Part shown: piece after piece, positions 38,136 through 46,318 of the stretch | Position numbering within the stretch: the stretch's first letter is position 1 | Layout: every line of letters begins with the position of its first letter | Assembly (NCBI GenBank): GCA_943788615.1 | Contig: CALSQY010000001.1 | Span: 1,302,001-1,366,000 of the forward strand | Reading direction: 5' to 3' | DNA from: UBA4465 sp002292365 | GTDB taxonomy: Bacteria; Bacteroidota; Bacteroidia; Cytophagales; Cyclobacteriaceae | DNA length: 64,000 nt | Program-made: the position numbers and the translations under genes | Notes under the pieces: model-generated | The model's database searches: none | The model's input: the letters and a program-made list of their open reading frames with translations, nothing else | Told to the model about the DNA's origin: nothing

Positions 38136-38403
38136 GCAGTGAGCGACGAGGTAATTTAGGAAGCGATCAATCAAAATGCTCATTACATTAAAGAAACTGA
38201 TTTATCCGCTGTCAAGCCTGAATTTTTTCATGCTGATACTGGCACTGGATGGTACGGTATGAGGTAATATTTTTTCAAAAGTCAAGAAGCATTTGAAGAA
38301 TTTATGTCAGACGACCATAATCTTCATCAAAAAGATAGGTAATGGTATTGTGCTTTTTCTGGTTGAAAATAATCCCTATACTGCTTTTGCTACTTCATTA
38401 TAA
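38136..38403 (+). pseudogene. decayed gene of unknown family
   Basis: One frame reads INQNAHYIKETDLSAVKPEF and FHADTGTGWYGMR, a TAA, FFKSQEAFEEFMSDDHNLHQ, another TAA, then in a shifted frame VENNPYTAFATSL and stop. Several nonsense codons and at least one frameshift show it is dead. I do not recognise the family. Confidence 0.5.
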
Positions 38404-38416
38404 AAAAGATTGAAAT

Positions 38417-38923
38417 ATGAATATCAAGTTTACTCCACTTCTACTCATTTTCTATATGCTACTATCTTGCTCTGAAACGGCAGAACCTGTGAGCTACGGT
38501 TGCTCTCTAAATCCATCTTCACTTTCAGAAGCCGAAACGCTTTGGGAGTGTAACGCAATCAGTTCTTATGAAATGAATTTGAGTATAAGCTGTAATTGTA
38601 TGAATTACCTCCCTTATCACATTGTTGTTAAAGACAATGAGGTAATCAGTATTGAAGTCATTTATTATTCAGATGAAGATCAAAAATATAGAGAGGAAAT
38701 GGAAGCTTCATATGGTGAATCAATTTGGGAATATGACTATTATTCCTTTTCGGTAGATGACTTATTTGAAGAAATCAATAATCGCATGAGTCAAAATCCC
38801 GCCGACGTAGTGATTGAGTATGATGAAAACTATGGCTTCCCTACTAAAGCAAGTTTTGATATGGATTTAATGATCGTTGATGAAGAAATAGGTTATTATA
38901 TTTCTGATTTTAAGCCTCTATGA
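38417..38923 (+). CDS. DUF6174-like lipoprotein
   Basis: A 168-residue lipoprotein (lipobox MLLSC, Cys18). The body has the pattern of DUF6174: an ISSYEMNLSISCNC segment near 50-63, YHIVVKDNEVISIEV, and a C-terminal half with VVIEYDENYGFPTKASFDMD. The paired cysteines probably form disulfides outside the cytoplasm. Function unknown. Confidence 0.75.
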   Translation: MNIKFTPLLLIFYMLLSCSETAEPVSYGCSLNPSSLSEAETLWECNAISSYEMNLSISCNCMNYLPYHIVVKDNEVISIEVIYYSDEDQKYREEMEASYGESIWEYDYYSFSVDDLFEEINNRMSQNPADVVIEYDENYGFPTKASFDMDLMIVDEEIGYYISDFKPL

Positions 38924-39021
38924 GCCTTAAACTACTTGTATGGATTGGAGAACCATATATTTTTCACACATAATTTCAATAGGTCAAAACCTGAAAATTG
39001 GAGATATTGATTTGCCTTTGA

Positions 39022-39180
39022 ATGTTGAGCTCATGTGAATCGAAAACCAGAGATAATCCTGCTTTTGGTAATGAATACGAAATTGGGTCAATGATAACTT
39101 TTACGGTCGGTTTGAATGCCCTATTTAAAAAAAAGAGAGGATTAATCTATTGTAATTATTATTTCTCATCCCTAAAATAG
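39022..39180 (+). pseudogene. possible lipoprotein fragment
   Basis: A 52-codon frame begins MLSSCES, like the end of a lipoprotein signal, and continues DNPAFGNEYEIGSMITFTVG. There is a stop just upstream, so the signal helix is absent. Probably a remnant. The rest of 38924-39352 shows nothing assignable. Confidence 0.3.
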
Positions 39181-39352
39181 TCTCTTCCAAAATAGTCTTT
39201 AGCGTGCTTATAGAATAGAATAAAGTGTTATCGGCAAAGCTAATATAAGCCTATACAAAGCATTCCCTTTTCTGCTAAATAAGAACATAATACTATACTA
39301 ATGCGTCTTCACAATAGCTTAAAAGCTTGTCTAAATATATCTTAAATCAGAC

Positions 39353-39430
39353 ATGCATAAAGCCATTTTAAACGAGATTAATAGTACTTGTGAGTGTTTC
39401 TCTAAAGAGTTGATATTGGATTTGGTATGA
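39353..39430 (+). repeat. dispersed repeat copy B (fragment)
   Basis: Reads MHKAILNEINSTCECFSKEL, then ILDLV and TGA. About 70 bases match, with high identity, the first half of the element at 43923-44102 (MHTAVLKEINSTSKCFSKEL). Similarity stops near 39420. Confidence 0.65.
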
Positions 39431-39472
39431 TAATTGCTATATTTTTTTTTTAGTTCATCAAACCTCAAGAAA

Positions 39473-39952
39473 ATGAATAAGATCAAAAAAATTCAATACA
39501 TTATGGGCCTTATAATTCTCATTACAATTGCCGCATTTAATCAGAGAAATGAAACTCCTTCGGAATTTGAATTTACTTCTTTCACGGTTGTAGAGTCAAT
39601 TATTCCTAACGGAATAGGAAGATCAAGAATTATCAATTCATTAGAGTTGCGTGATCATAACGAATACACCAGTATCAAATCACCAGGATTAAAGTCAAGA
39701 AATAAATCAGATCGCCAGGAAATTCGAGCCAATGAGTACGAAGAAACTAAACTATTGAACTTTTTTAATGTTGTTGGTATCAGGTTTCAAAATATTGCTG
39801 CCAATGATGCATTAATTAACGACAAGGTCAGTACCATGCTTAACGACGGTTGGGAATTAGTCAATATTGTTGCAGGAGTGGAATCTGTGGGTAGCGAAGA
39901 TGATAATAATGGTATTTACATTACCCGATTTTATTTCAAGCGTAGCAGTTAA
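39473..39952 (+). CDS. secreted or anchored protein of unknown function (DUF4177-like end)
   Basis: A 159-residue protein with an N-terminal signal or anchor (YIMGLIILITIAAF). The C-terminal half ends MLNDGWELVNIVAG...ITRFYFKR, recalling the small DUF4177 fold, where a GWELV motif is common. The start at 39473 was preferred over 39434 because it places the basic N-region before the hydrophobic core. Confidence 0.55.
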   Translation: MNKIKKIQYIMGLIILITIAAFNQRNETPSEFEFTSFTVVESIIPNGIGRSRIINSLELRDHNEYTSIKSPGLKSRNKSDRQEIRANEYEETKLLNFFNVVGIRFQNIAANDALINDKVSTMLNDGWELVNIVAGVESVGSEDDNNGIYITRFYFKRSS

Positions 39953-40198
39953 TCTTTTTTTGTTAAAGTGCCTACAAACTTTGCTTGTTAAGAAAATAAC
40001 TCACAATAAACTTTTTAAGGTAAACTATTCAGTTATGACTATTTCTTGGAATGATGAGGGGATCCATTTGAATTAAAGCTGAGGAATATACAAACCTGTA
40101 AGAATGCGTTTAAGTTTTTTCCAAGACTTACTAAAGCATTAAAGCCTAGATTAAGTAATTATAGGTTTCTTAATTTTAGGGGACCTAACAATACCAAA

Positions 40199-40480
40199 AT
40201 GAAAAAAGAAAAAAAAATAATTGTATTTATCTCCTTTATAATAAGTTTGATAGGGGCTATGTCGTGCAATGGATATAACAATGACATGAGCTGTGTTTGT
40301 TATATTTATGAAAATAGTTCACAAACTGGCATAGATGAAACTGGATTAGATAATGGTGCCTTCACTTCTGATATTTAATTCAGAAGAGAATGTGAGGCAA
40401 AGTCTTACTTCATTGATGGTGATAATTATTCGAGCTGTCAGATCGTTCCTTTGTCAGGTGGAAGTGGAATTACAAATTAA
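40199..40480 (+). pseudogene. small Cys-rich lipoprotein gene with in-frame TAA
   Basis: The first 59 codons give a lipoprotein signal (lipobox IGAMSC) and DMSCVCYIYENSSQTG. A TAA at 40376-40378 follows, and the same frame continues with FRRECEAKSYFIDGDNYSSC for 33 more codons to a second TAA. The Cys pairs on both sides suggest one ancestral protein of about 93 residues. It could also be a real 59-residue lipoprotein. Confidence 0.5.
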
Positions 40481-40664
40481 TTCGACCAATAAGAAGCAAC
40501 AAATTATTCTTTTTAGCTCTGTGGCAAACTATAATCATTTGTTTTGGGGTGAAAACACATTGCATGAAGACAACCCATATCTTTTTCAGAAAATTAAAAC
40601 TAAGGATAGAGTGATAGAGAAACTGATGAAATTTATTGAAAGAATAGTGACTTAAAATGATAAG

Positions 40665-41348
40665 ATGAGCAAAAATATTTCGAGATATATAATTGAATTC
40701 GTTGTTATCGTACTTAGTATAAGTATTTCTTTTTTTTTAGAAAACAAAAGGATTGAGAACGAAACAAAGAATAGAGCAAGGCTTATAAAGATTAATTTAA
40801 AAAATGAGCTAAACAACGCAAATGCATATCTGCAATCTAGGGATAAAGCGTACTCGATGGATTTAGATTTCTTAAATGCATTACTTGAAAAAGAAGTTGA
40901 TTTAGATAGTTTATATAGTTTAGGATTAGATGGTGCTGGATATTATAATTCTATTTGTTTTTGGAGGAATTTTAATCCCCCAAGGGCAATTTACTCTTCA
41001 TTGGTTAGCGATGGAGAAATAAATCTAATCGAAGGAATAGAAATAAAAGAATTACTCCATCGAATTTATGTCCTTAGCCCGGAATATCTTAATGTACACA
41101 TTGAAGGTGATAAAAGAGCAGCGATAGAAATTGAATCCTATTTAATTTATAATTATCCAAGTTTTTTTAACAACGGATTGGTGACAAATGACAATATTAA
41201 AATCTTAAAAGAATTAAGAAGGATTGTATTTGATGATGACACTTTGATTGCTTTACTGAAAAGAAAGCAGTTAAGAATGAAAAGTAAATTAAGTGTTTTT
41301 AGGAATTATTTAACATTGAGAGAATCAATAGCAGAGAAATGGAATTAA
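40665..41348 (+). CDS. DUF6090-like membrane protein
   Basis: A 227-residue protein with a single N-terminal membrane helix (YIIEFVVIVLSISISFFLEN) and a long helical soluble part with FNPPRAIYSSLVSDGEINLIE. This fits DUF6090 proteins, small one-helix proteins common in Bacteroidota, often in multiple copies, with unknown role. A short coding-like stretch follows to about 41445 in a shifted frame (ADVQFLYGERSNED), possibly a remnant. Confidence 0.65.
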   Translation: MSKNISRYIIEFVVIVLSISISFFLENKRIENETKNRARLIKINLKNELNNANAYLQSRDKAYSMDLDFLNALLEKEVDLDSLYSLGLDGAGYYNSICFWRNFNPPRAIYSSLVSDGEINLIEGIEIKELLHRIYVLSPEYLNVHIEGDKRAAIEIESYLIYNYPSFFNNGLVTNDNIKILKELRRIVFDDDTLIALLKRKQLRMKSKLSVFRNYLTLRESIAEKWN

Positions 41349-41479
41349 TGATATTGCCGATGTTCAATTCCTATACGGAGAAAGATCTAATGAGGATAAA
41401 GTGAATAGCATTCATACGAAGGGCTGGAATTACCTTACCCTTGAATAGTGCAAATTGAATGAAAATTTAGATTGAAATT

Positions 41480-41779
41480 ATGAAAATAAAAATTACAGGT
41501 ATTATTACCTTCGTTGGTGGACTTATGGTAATCGTATGGAGTTTATTTGTCATCTTCGACCATAAGTACATACATAATATCAATGCCGTTTTTACTCCAC
41601 TGATAATTTTATCAATATGTGCCATGCTCTATGTCTACTGGACAAAATTTGGAGCCTTTGACCAAAAAATGGATAGAGTACAGAGACAAAACAAACTAAT
41701 CCAATCCCAAATAGACTTTGAAAAGATTAGAAAAGATATAGAGCAAAAGAAATTAAAGAAAAGATTAGATGAGGATTGA
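41480..41779 (+). CDS. two-helix membrane protein with coiled-coil tail, unknown
   Basis: A 99-residue protein with two hydrophobic helices (TGIITFVGGLMVIVWSLFVI, then VFTPLIILSICAMLYVYW) and a charged helical tail from about residue 60 (KMDRVQRQNKLIQSQIDF), likely a coiled coil facing the cytoplasm. Family not recognised. Confidence 0.6.
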   Translation: MKIKITGIITFVGGLMVIVWSLFVIFDHKYIHNINAVFTPLIILSICAMLYVYWTKFGAFDQKMDRVQRQNKLIQSQIDFEKIRKDIEQKKLKKRLDED

Positions 41780-41833
41780 TTGAAATATCGTTTATTTTCA
41801 ACGTCGATGATCTTAAAATTTCGGGTGCTGGGT

Positions 41834-42611
41834 TTAAAAGTAGTCTCGGTTATAATATTTTCGAAACTTTGTGCTCGCTGTATTTTTTTTGTATTCGGAT
41901 GGTGATAAGTCAAATTGCTTTTTAAATGCCCTGCTAAAATGTTTTTGACTTGAGAAGCCAACGCTATAGCATATCTCGGTAATTAATAACTGGCTTTTCT
42001 GGAGAAGCTATGCAGCACGTTTAAGCCTAATTTTTCTAATAAATCCATCGCTAGGCTCACCAGTGATTGCTTTTATTTTTCTCAATAAGGTACTGGGACT
42101 CATGGCTAATTCAGAAGAAAATTCTTTGATATTAAATTTATCATTAGACATATTTTCTTCAACTACTTTGATGGCCTTATCAATAAACTCTTGATCACGT
42201 GAGGTTGTGATTATTTCCGATGGCTCAATGGAAACTTTTTGCTGATATTTATTTCTGAGACTCTCTCGATAGGCCAGTTTATTGCTTATTTTAAAAGTTT
42301 AATACCTTTTCATTGAATGGCTTGGTTATGTAATCATCAGCACCGGATTTTAAGCCTTCTATCTCAGATTCCTCTCCATATTATGCTGTAAGGAGTAGGA
42401 CTGGTAGATGTGAGGTATTTATATTAGATTTCACTATTTTACAAAAGGAGATACCATCCATTATCGGCATCATGATATCAGAGATAATGAGGTCTATTGA
42501 TTCATTATTTTTAAGAATTTCTAAACCTGCCTTGCCGTTATTAGCGATTTCAATATTATAATTTTCTTTCAATAGACTATACATGAGCTCACACAAGTCA
42601 TAGTTATCCAT
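41834..42611 (-). pseudogene. broken response regulator with AraC-type DNA-binding domain
   Basis: The receiver domain reads LIISDIMMPIMDGISFCKIV up to LLLTA, TAA, then LKSGADDYITKPFNEKVLNF in the same frame. A one-base shift in a T-run then opens the AraC region: VVEENMSNDKFNIKEFSSEL, MSPSTLLRKIKAITGEP, LKRAA, TAG (for Gln), LLQKSQLLITEICYSVGFSS, FSRAFKKQF. The C-terminus is complete and the N-terminal beta strand of the receiver is damaged. It could be the C-terminal half of a hybrid two-component (HTCS) protein. No sensor remains beside it. Confidence 0.8.
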
Positions 42612-42672
42612 ATTTAAAATGTTGAACTTTTTTATTAACTTGTTGCTCAGTTATAAACTTTAATATATAGTC

Positions 42673-43038
42673 ATGAATTTAAAAACTGTTTTTCGAATTG
42701 GTGCAATAATCTTGTTAATAAATGGTCTTGGAGGCTTATTTGCCACTAATATGTTTATGGAGGCTGCAAATTTTACTATGTCTTCATCTTTACTCACCAT
42801 AGGTCAATTCATGGGAGTTACTTTCTTAATTTTGGCATTAATTGGATGGAGAACTGCTGACTTAGCAAAAGATGCTCTACCAGCTTTTGGTCAATTGTAT
42901 GCAATAACACAAGGAATGTGGACTGCTATCATTTGCTACCATATAGCAATCGGTGCTACTGGTGGGCCGACCGCATATGTTAATGTTGGTCTAACTGCTT
43001 TATTAGGTGTTTTATTCTTTTTTTACAGTAAAAAATAA
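42673..43038 (+). CDS. four-helix membrane protein, unknown
   Basis: A 121-residue protein with four hydrophobic segments (IGAIILLINGLGGLF, LTIGQFMGVTFLILALIGW, a third near 80-98, VGLTALLGVLFFFY) and a short basic end. The spacing resembles small DUF4345- or DoxX-like membrane proteins, but I cannot place it securely. Confidence 0.6.
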   Translation: MNLKTVFRIGAIILLINGLGGLFATNMFMEAANFTMSSSLLTIGQFMGVTFLILALIGWRTADLAKDALPAFGQLYAITQGMWTAIICYHIAIGATGGPTAYVNVGLTALLGVLFFFYSKK

Positions 43039-43115
43039 ATTTAACTTGTAACATCTGTGGTTCATAAATCACGAATCGTCTTCTTTTTTTGACATAATAC
43101 TTGACCGCTTTAGGA

Positions 43116-43718
43116 TCAATATTTTAATACCCATAACTGCTCATCGAATTCATCTTTGTATTTATCTAGTCCAATATTCGATACAATTTCATCATCTACA
43201 ACCTTTAAGAAGATCCTTCGAGTTGGAATAAAGAAAATCTTGTTGTCAAGGGTTTCATATTCGAGAGCTACCCTCGTAAATTTACTCGCGCTAAAAGGTG
43301 GAATGATGATAACATTTGACTCCGACAAGATCAATTTTTCAGCATAATCGAAGGCCAAGTCATTGTCTAAAAAACTAGCCACAACTAAATAATATTTATT
43401 CAATGGCTGACTTATTTCGGAGATCACTCCAATTCCTTTTGGTAGAGATTCCAGTTCAGGGAGATCTGTCTTAACTTCAGGTTCAATCACTTCTTCAATG
43501 ACGGGTTCAGGTATTATTTCTTTTTTTAGCTCTTTTTTAACTTCAGGTTCAATGACGGATTTAGGTATTATTTCTTTTTTTATCTCTTTTTTACCTTCAG
43601 CTTTAATGACTGAATCACCTAGCATTGATGCAGTCGGTTTGGGGTCTTCAGTCACGTTCAATAAAATAATACCGATAACAGTGACAAATAACAAGAGTAG
43701 CATTAAATAATTTCTCAT
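43116..43718 (-). CDS. SPOR-domain-like membrane protein with repeat linker
   Basis: A 200-residue protein with one N-terminal membrane helix (LMLLLLFVTVIGIILLNV), a charged linker, and a C-terminal domain (KYYLVVASFLDNDLAFDYAE...) like a SPOR domain, which binds denuded peptidoglycan at division sites. The linker holds two copies of a roughly 20-residue unit (KKEIIPKSVIEPEVKK and KKEIIPEPVIEE), visible in the DNA at about 43500-43610. Role in envelope or division is inferred from the domain. Confidence 0.68.
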   Translation of the reverse strand: MRNYLMLLLLFVTVIGIILLNVTEDPKPTASMLGDSVIKAEGKKEIKKEIIPKSVIEPEVKKELKKEIIPEPVIEEVIEPEVKTDLPELESLPKGIGVISEISQPLNKYYLVVASFLDNDLAFDYAEKLILSESNVIIIPPFSASKFTRVALEYETLDNKIFFIPTRRIFLKVVDDEIVSNIGLDKYKDEFDEQLWVLKY

Positions 43719-43796
43719 AATGCAATGTTGAAAGGTCGAAGGTTTTTAACGCTTTAAGAATCAACCAATTTAACTCTTTTTTAAACAACTACAAAA

Positions 43797-43826
43797 AACT
43801 CCTATAGTCACTACACCCTAGGAGTT
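43797..43826 (-). terminator. likely terminator on the minus strand
   Basis: An 8-bp perfect stem (43797-43804 with 43819-43826) is followed on the minus strand by a T-run (complement of A at 43793-43798). It would end transcripts from the repeat copy C element at 43923-44102. Confidence 0.55.
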
Positions 43827-43922
43827 ATACACAAATTCAAAAAAGCTCTTGACCAAAACCTTTTGTCGAACTAAAACGATGGACATTCCTTATTATGCCC
43901 TGACTCAAATCAGGGATCACGC

Positions 43923-44102
43923 TCATCTCAAAATTTCATGAAAAACCTCCCGCTCTAACGCATAAAAAAAATCCTCAAATTCCTCCAATATTAATTCTTT
44001 AGAGAAACACTTACTAGTACTATTAATTTCCTTTAAAACGGCTGTGTGCATACCCAATTTCAGCACCCCAACCCTGTAATAATCCTTAGCCTTATTGTTC
44101 AC
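43923..44102 (-). repeat. dispersed repeat copy C: 59-codon frame plus downstream hairpin
   Basis: The fullest copy of a repeat found three times in this window. A GTG-initiated frame of 59 codons reads VNNKAKDYYRVGVLKLGMHT, AVLKEINSTSKCFSKEL and FEDFFYALEREVFHEILR, then TGA. A perfect hairpin (CCCTGA/TCAGGG, 43898-43915) follows. It may be a small gene or the relic of a larger mobile unit. I do not recognise the protein. Confidence 0.6.
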
Positions 44103-44545
44103 TTTTGGTTATTCTGCGCTCGCTTTTTGTGCGTTCCTTTGACTAGTATAAAGTCATAATCTACTAGTGATATAAAGCCAGCAGTACTACAATGTGCTTC
44201 TAGGAAATAGTAGATCAACTTTACTTTTTTGGATAAATGTTTATGGGTGTGGTCATTCCATTTTAGGTTGTCTAATCTCAAATAATTTGTTTCTTGAAAA
44301 ATTACGGAGGAGGTATGGGAAGGGTTGTTTTGTGAAGCTTTTAAGTAAGAGGTTAAAACCTATTTTGATTATGGATTTAATACCTACTAGTCCCTATTAT
44401 ATGGTGGGTTTCCATTGCTCATATTTGCTTATAACTCAATATAACCCCGAGGTTGTGAATAGATAACTTTTGTATATTAACAACAATCTATTAGATACTC
44501 TGAAGCTCCTTGCTGAGAATGATGTTTAAATATTATCTTAGTATC
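44103..44545. other. no confident gene
   Basis: Open frames exist on both strands (for example plus-strand 44194-44466 and minus-strand 44099-44281), but neither has a recognisable motif, signal or codon pattern that convinces. I see nothing else. Confidence 0.4.
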
Positions 44546-44866
44546 ATGAAAGTCTCTATAATATGTATCATCTTAATCTTATCGATAAGCTCTTGTCAAC
44601 CTTTTTTCTACCATCGGCCCTTATACCCTTTTAAGCCTTATTATCCCATATACTCTGCACCATATATTGGTATGACTTTATCTGAATTTCTAGCTATTTC
44701 AGAAACTGCAGTTTTATCTAAGAGCTGGGTTGGAATCCAAGATCGCAAAGGTAAATTTGAAATTTACGAAGTTTGGTATCGTAAACCTTATTCATTGAAG
44801 TCTTTCTTTTTTTTTAATCGTAAGTTGTATAAAGTGGAGGGAGATTCACCTCAAGGCAACTTATAA
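44546..44866 (+). CDS. small lipoprotein, unknown
   Basis: A 106-residue product with a strong lipoprotein signal (VSIICIILILSISSC, Cys17), a Pro/Tyr-rich stretch (YHRPLYPFKPYYPIYS) and a segment IGMTLSEFLAIS followed by EIYEVWYRKPYS, which resembles the SmpA/BamE-like 'G-M-T-x-x-E' small domain. The start at 44546 fits the signal better than 44510. Confidence 0.55.
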   Translation: MKVSIICIILILSISSCQPFFYHRPLYPFKPYYPIYSAPYIGMTLSEFLAISETAVLSKSWVGIQDRKGKFEIYEVWYRKPYSLKSFFFFNRKLYKVEGDSPQGNL

Positions 44867-45040
44867 CTTTTGCTATCAATATTTAAAAGGTGATTACTAT
44901 AATCTAGTCGTATTTATTTGTTGGATGTAGCCTTTCTTTAAATCTGAAGATACATAGATTTTATTTTTGTCAGCGTACTTCATTTTTATAGTTATAAAAA
45001 TTATCTAACAGATATAAAATATCTCAAAAATCTTCTATCG

Positions 45041-45063
45041 ATTTGTTACTTGCTGTAACAAAT
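45041..45063. promoter_or_regulatory. perfect inverted repeat upstream of the PorP/SprF gene
   Basis: Arms ATTTGTTAC and GTAACAAAT (45041-45049, 45055-45063) around a 5-base spacer. A further TTGTTACT half-site lies near 45077. The shape fits a binding site for a dimeric regulator. No T-tail, so it is not a terminator. Confidence 0.45.
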
Positions 45064-45089
45064 GGGTTAATGACATTGTTACTATATAT

Positions 45090-45170
45090 TATAATACAAG
45101 GAGCTTACATAACTAATCTTTGATATCTTAATAAAAAGACATATTATTTTTTGTTATAATACAATAAGCT
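45090..45170 (+). promoter_or_regulatory. direct repeats and possible promoter upstream of the PorP/SprF gene
   Basis: TATAATACAANNAGCT occurs at 45090-45105 and again at 45155-45170. Just after the second copy, TACTTTTG (45170-45177) matches the Bacteroidota -7 consensus TAnnTTTG, but the nearest upstream TTG is at 16 bases, shorter than the usual 19. The 44867-45233 region is otherwise gene-free. Confidence 0.4.
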
Positions 45171-45233
45171 ACTTTTGCAACAGTTGCTGTTTTAGTAATT
45201 GTCTTTTTAATTTTTGACCTTTTTAATCCTTTA

Positions 45234-46259
45234 ATGAGCCTAAGAGGTTTATTTTTTTCCTTGTTTTTAGTTCATCTGCATGTTTTGATGGCTCAGGATA
45301 CGCAGTTCTCACAATATTTTTCAAATCCAATGTTTTTGAATCCGGCTTTGGTTGGGATCAATCAACAAGGCAGTGCAGGGATAAACTATCGTAATCAATG
45401 GCCTTCGATCAATGCTAACTTTGAAAGCTATTCCTTTTACTCCTATTATAATTTTGATGATGTCAGCAGTAGTTTGGGCTTGATTTTAAATTCAGATAGA
45501 GAAGGTCTAGCAGGACTCTATGCTCGAAGTGCAGCTGTTCAATATGCTTATCAAGTTCGTTTAAATTATAATTGGACCTTTAGGCCAGGGGTAGAAGTAG
45601 GCTACGTTTGGAAGGATATAAACTTTCATCGATTGACTTTTGGAGATCAATTTGATGATACTGGTTTGATTTCTGCTCAAACTATTGAATCTTTTAATAC
45701 TGGATTGAGCGTGGAATTTATGGATTTGGCTTTTGGAGGTATTATTTTTAATAAACAAGCTTGGTTGGGGACCTCTTTTCATCATCTGACTGAGCCTAAT
45801 CAATCTATTTCAGGAGATGAGAGTCCTTTGAGAATTAAGTTTTCGCTGCATGGGGGCTATAAAATTAATTTCAGTCAAATGAATCCCAGATGGTTTTCAA
45901 AAGAGGGTAAAGAGAGAAGTATGACGCCTTCATTTAATTTCAAAGATCAGCAAGACTTTACTCAACTCGATGTTGGTATGAGTCTTATGTTAGAGCCCCT
46001 CATGTTGGGTCTGTGGTATCGGGGTTTTCCTAGCGAAGGTTTTTCTGGAATCGGACCAAGTGATATTGTGCTATTATTTGGTATTAAAATAGGACCTACC
46101 CTGGTGGGCTACAGTTATGATTTTACATTGTCAGACTTAGGAGTTAGTAGTGGTGGGGCACATGAGCTCTCTATGAGTTATTCATTTGATTTAAGAGATG
46201 CAAAAAAACCACCGCGAGGTTCGCGTTATGTGAAATGTCCTGTGCCGTTTATTTTTTAG
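45234..46259 (+). CDS. PorP/SprF family type IX secretion protein
   Basis: A 341-residue outer-membrane beta-barrel of the PorP/SprF family, which partners with type IX secretion and often with specific T9SS type B cargo. Signal peptide to about residue 20 (LMAQ), then the family opening DTQFSQYFSNPMFLNPALVG and INYRNQWPSI, and many beta strands up to the end. No large cargo gene is adjacent. The giant type B protein 9 kb away is a candidate partner, but this is only inference. Confidence 0.9.
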   Translation: MSLRGLFFSLFLVHLHVLMAQDTQFSQYFSNPMFLNPALVGINQQGSAGINYRNQWPSINANFESYSFYSYYNFDDVSSSLGLILNSDREGLAGLYARSAAVQYAYQVRLNYNWTFRPGVEVGYVWKDINFHRLTFGDQFDDTGLISAQTIESFNTGLSVEFMDLAFGGIIFNKQAWLGTSFHHLTEPNQSISGDESPLRIKFSLHGGYKINFSQMNPRWFSKEGKERSMTPSFNFKDQQDFTQLDVGMSLMLEPLMLGLWYRGFPSEGFSGIGPSDIVLLFGIKIGPTLVGYSYDFTLSDLGVSSGGAHELSMSYSFDLRDAKKPPRGSRYVKCPVPFIF

Positions 46260-46318
46260 CCATGGACGAAAAAATGAAAGCTACTTATTGATTTAATTTT
46301 TTTTAGAAATGTATTTTT

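Noticed and set aside
23409..38403. Stop-codon recoding to explain in-frame stops in several frames
   Set aside because: TAA, TAG and TGA all occur, and only in genes that show decay. Intact genes such as recQ, pgk and dnaE end normally at all three.
40353..40655. A 100-codon frame after the small lipoprotein
   Set aside because: Its first half overlaps the better coding frame of the lipoprotein gene. The second half has no recognisable content.
41635..41961. Minus-strand 108-codon frame
   Set aside because: It overlaps the two-helix membrane protein and reads the broken AraC region in the wrong frame.
44194..44466. Plus-strand 90-codon frame as a gene
   Set aside because: No motif, signal or codon pattern that persuades. 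It lies in a region of relics and repeats.
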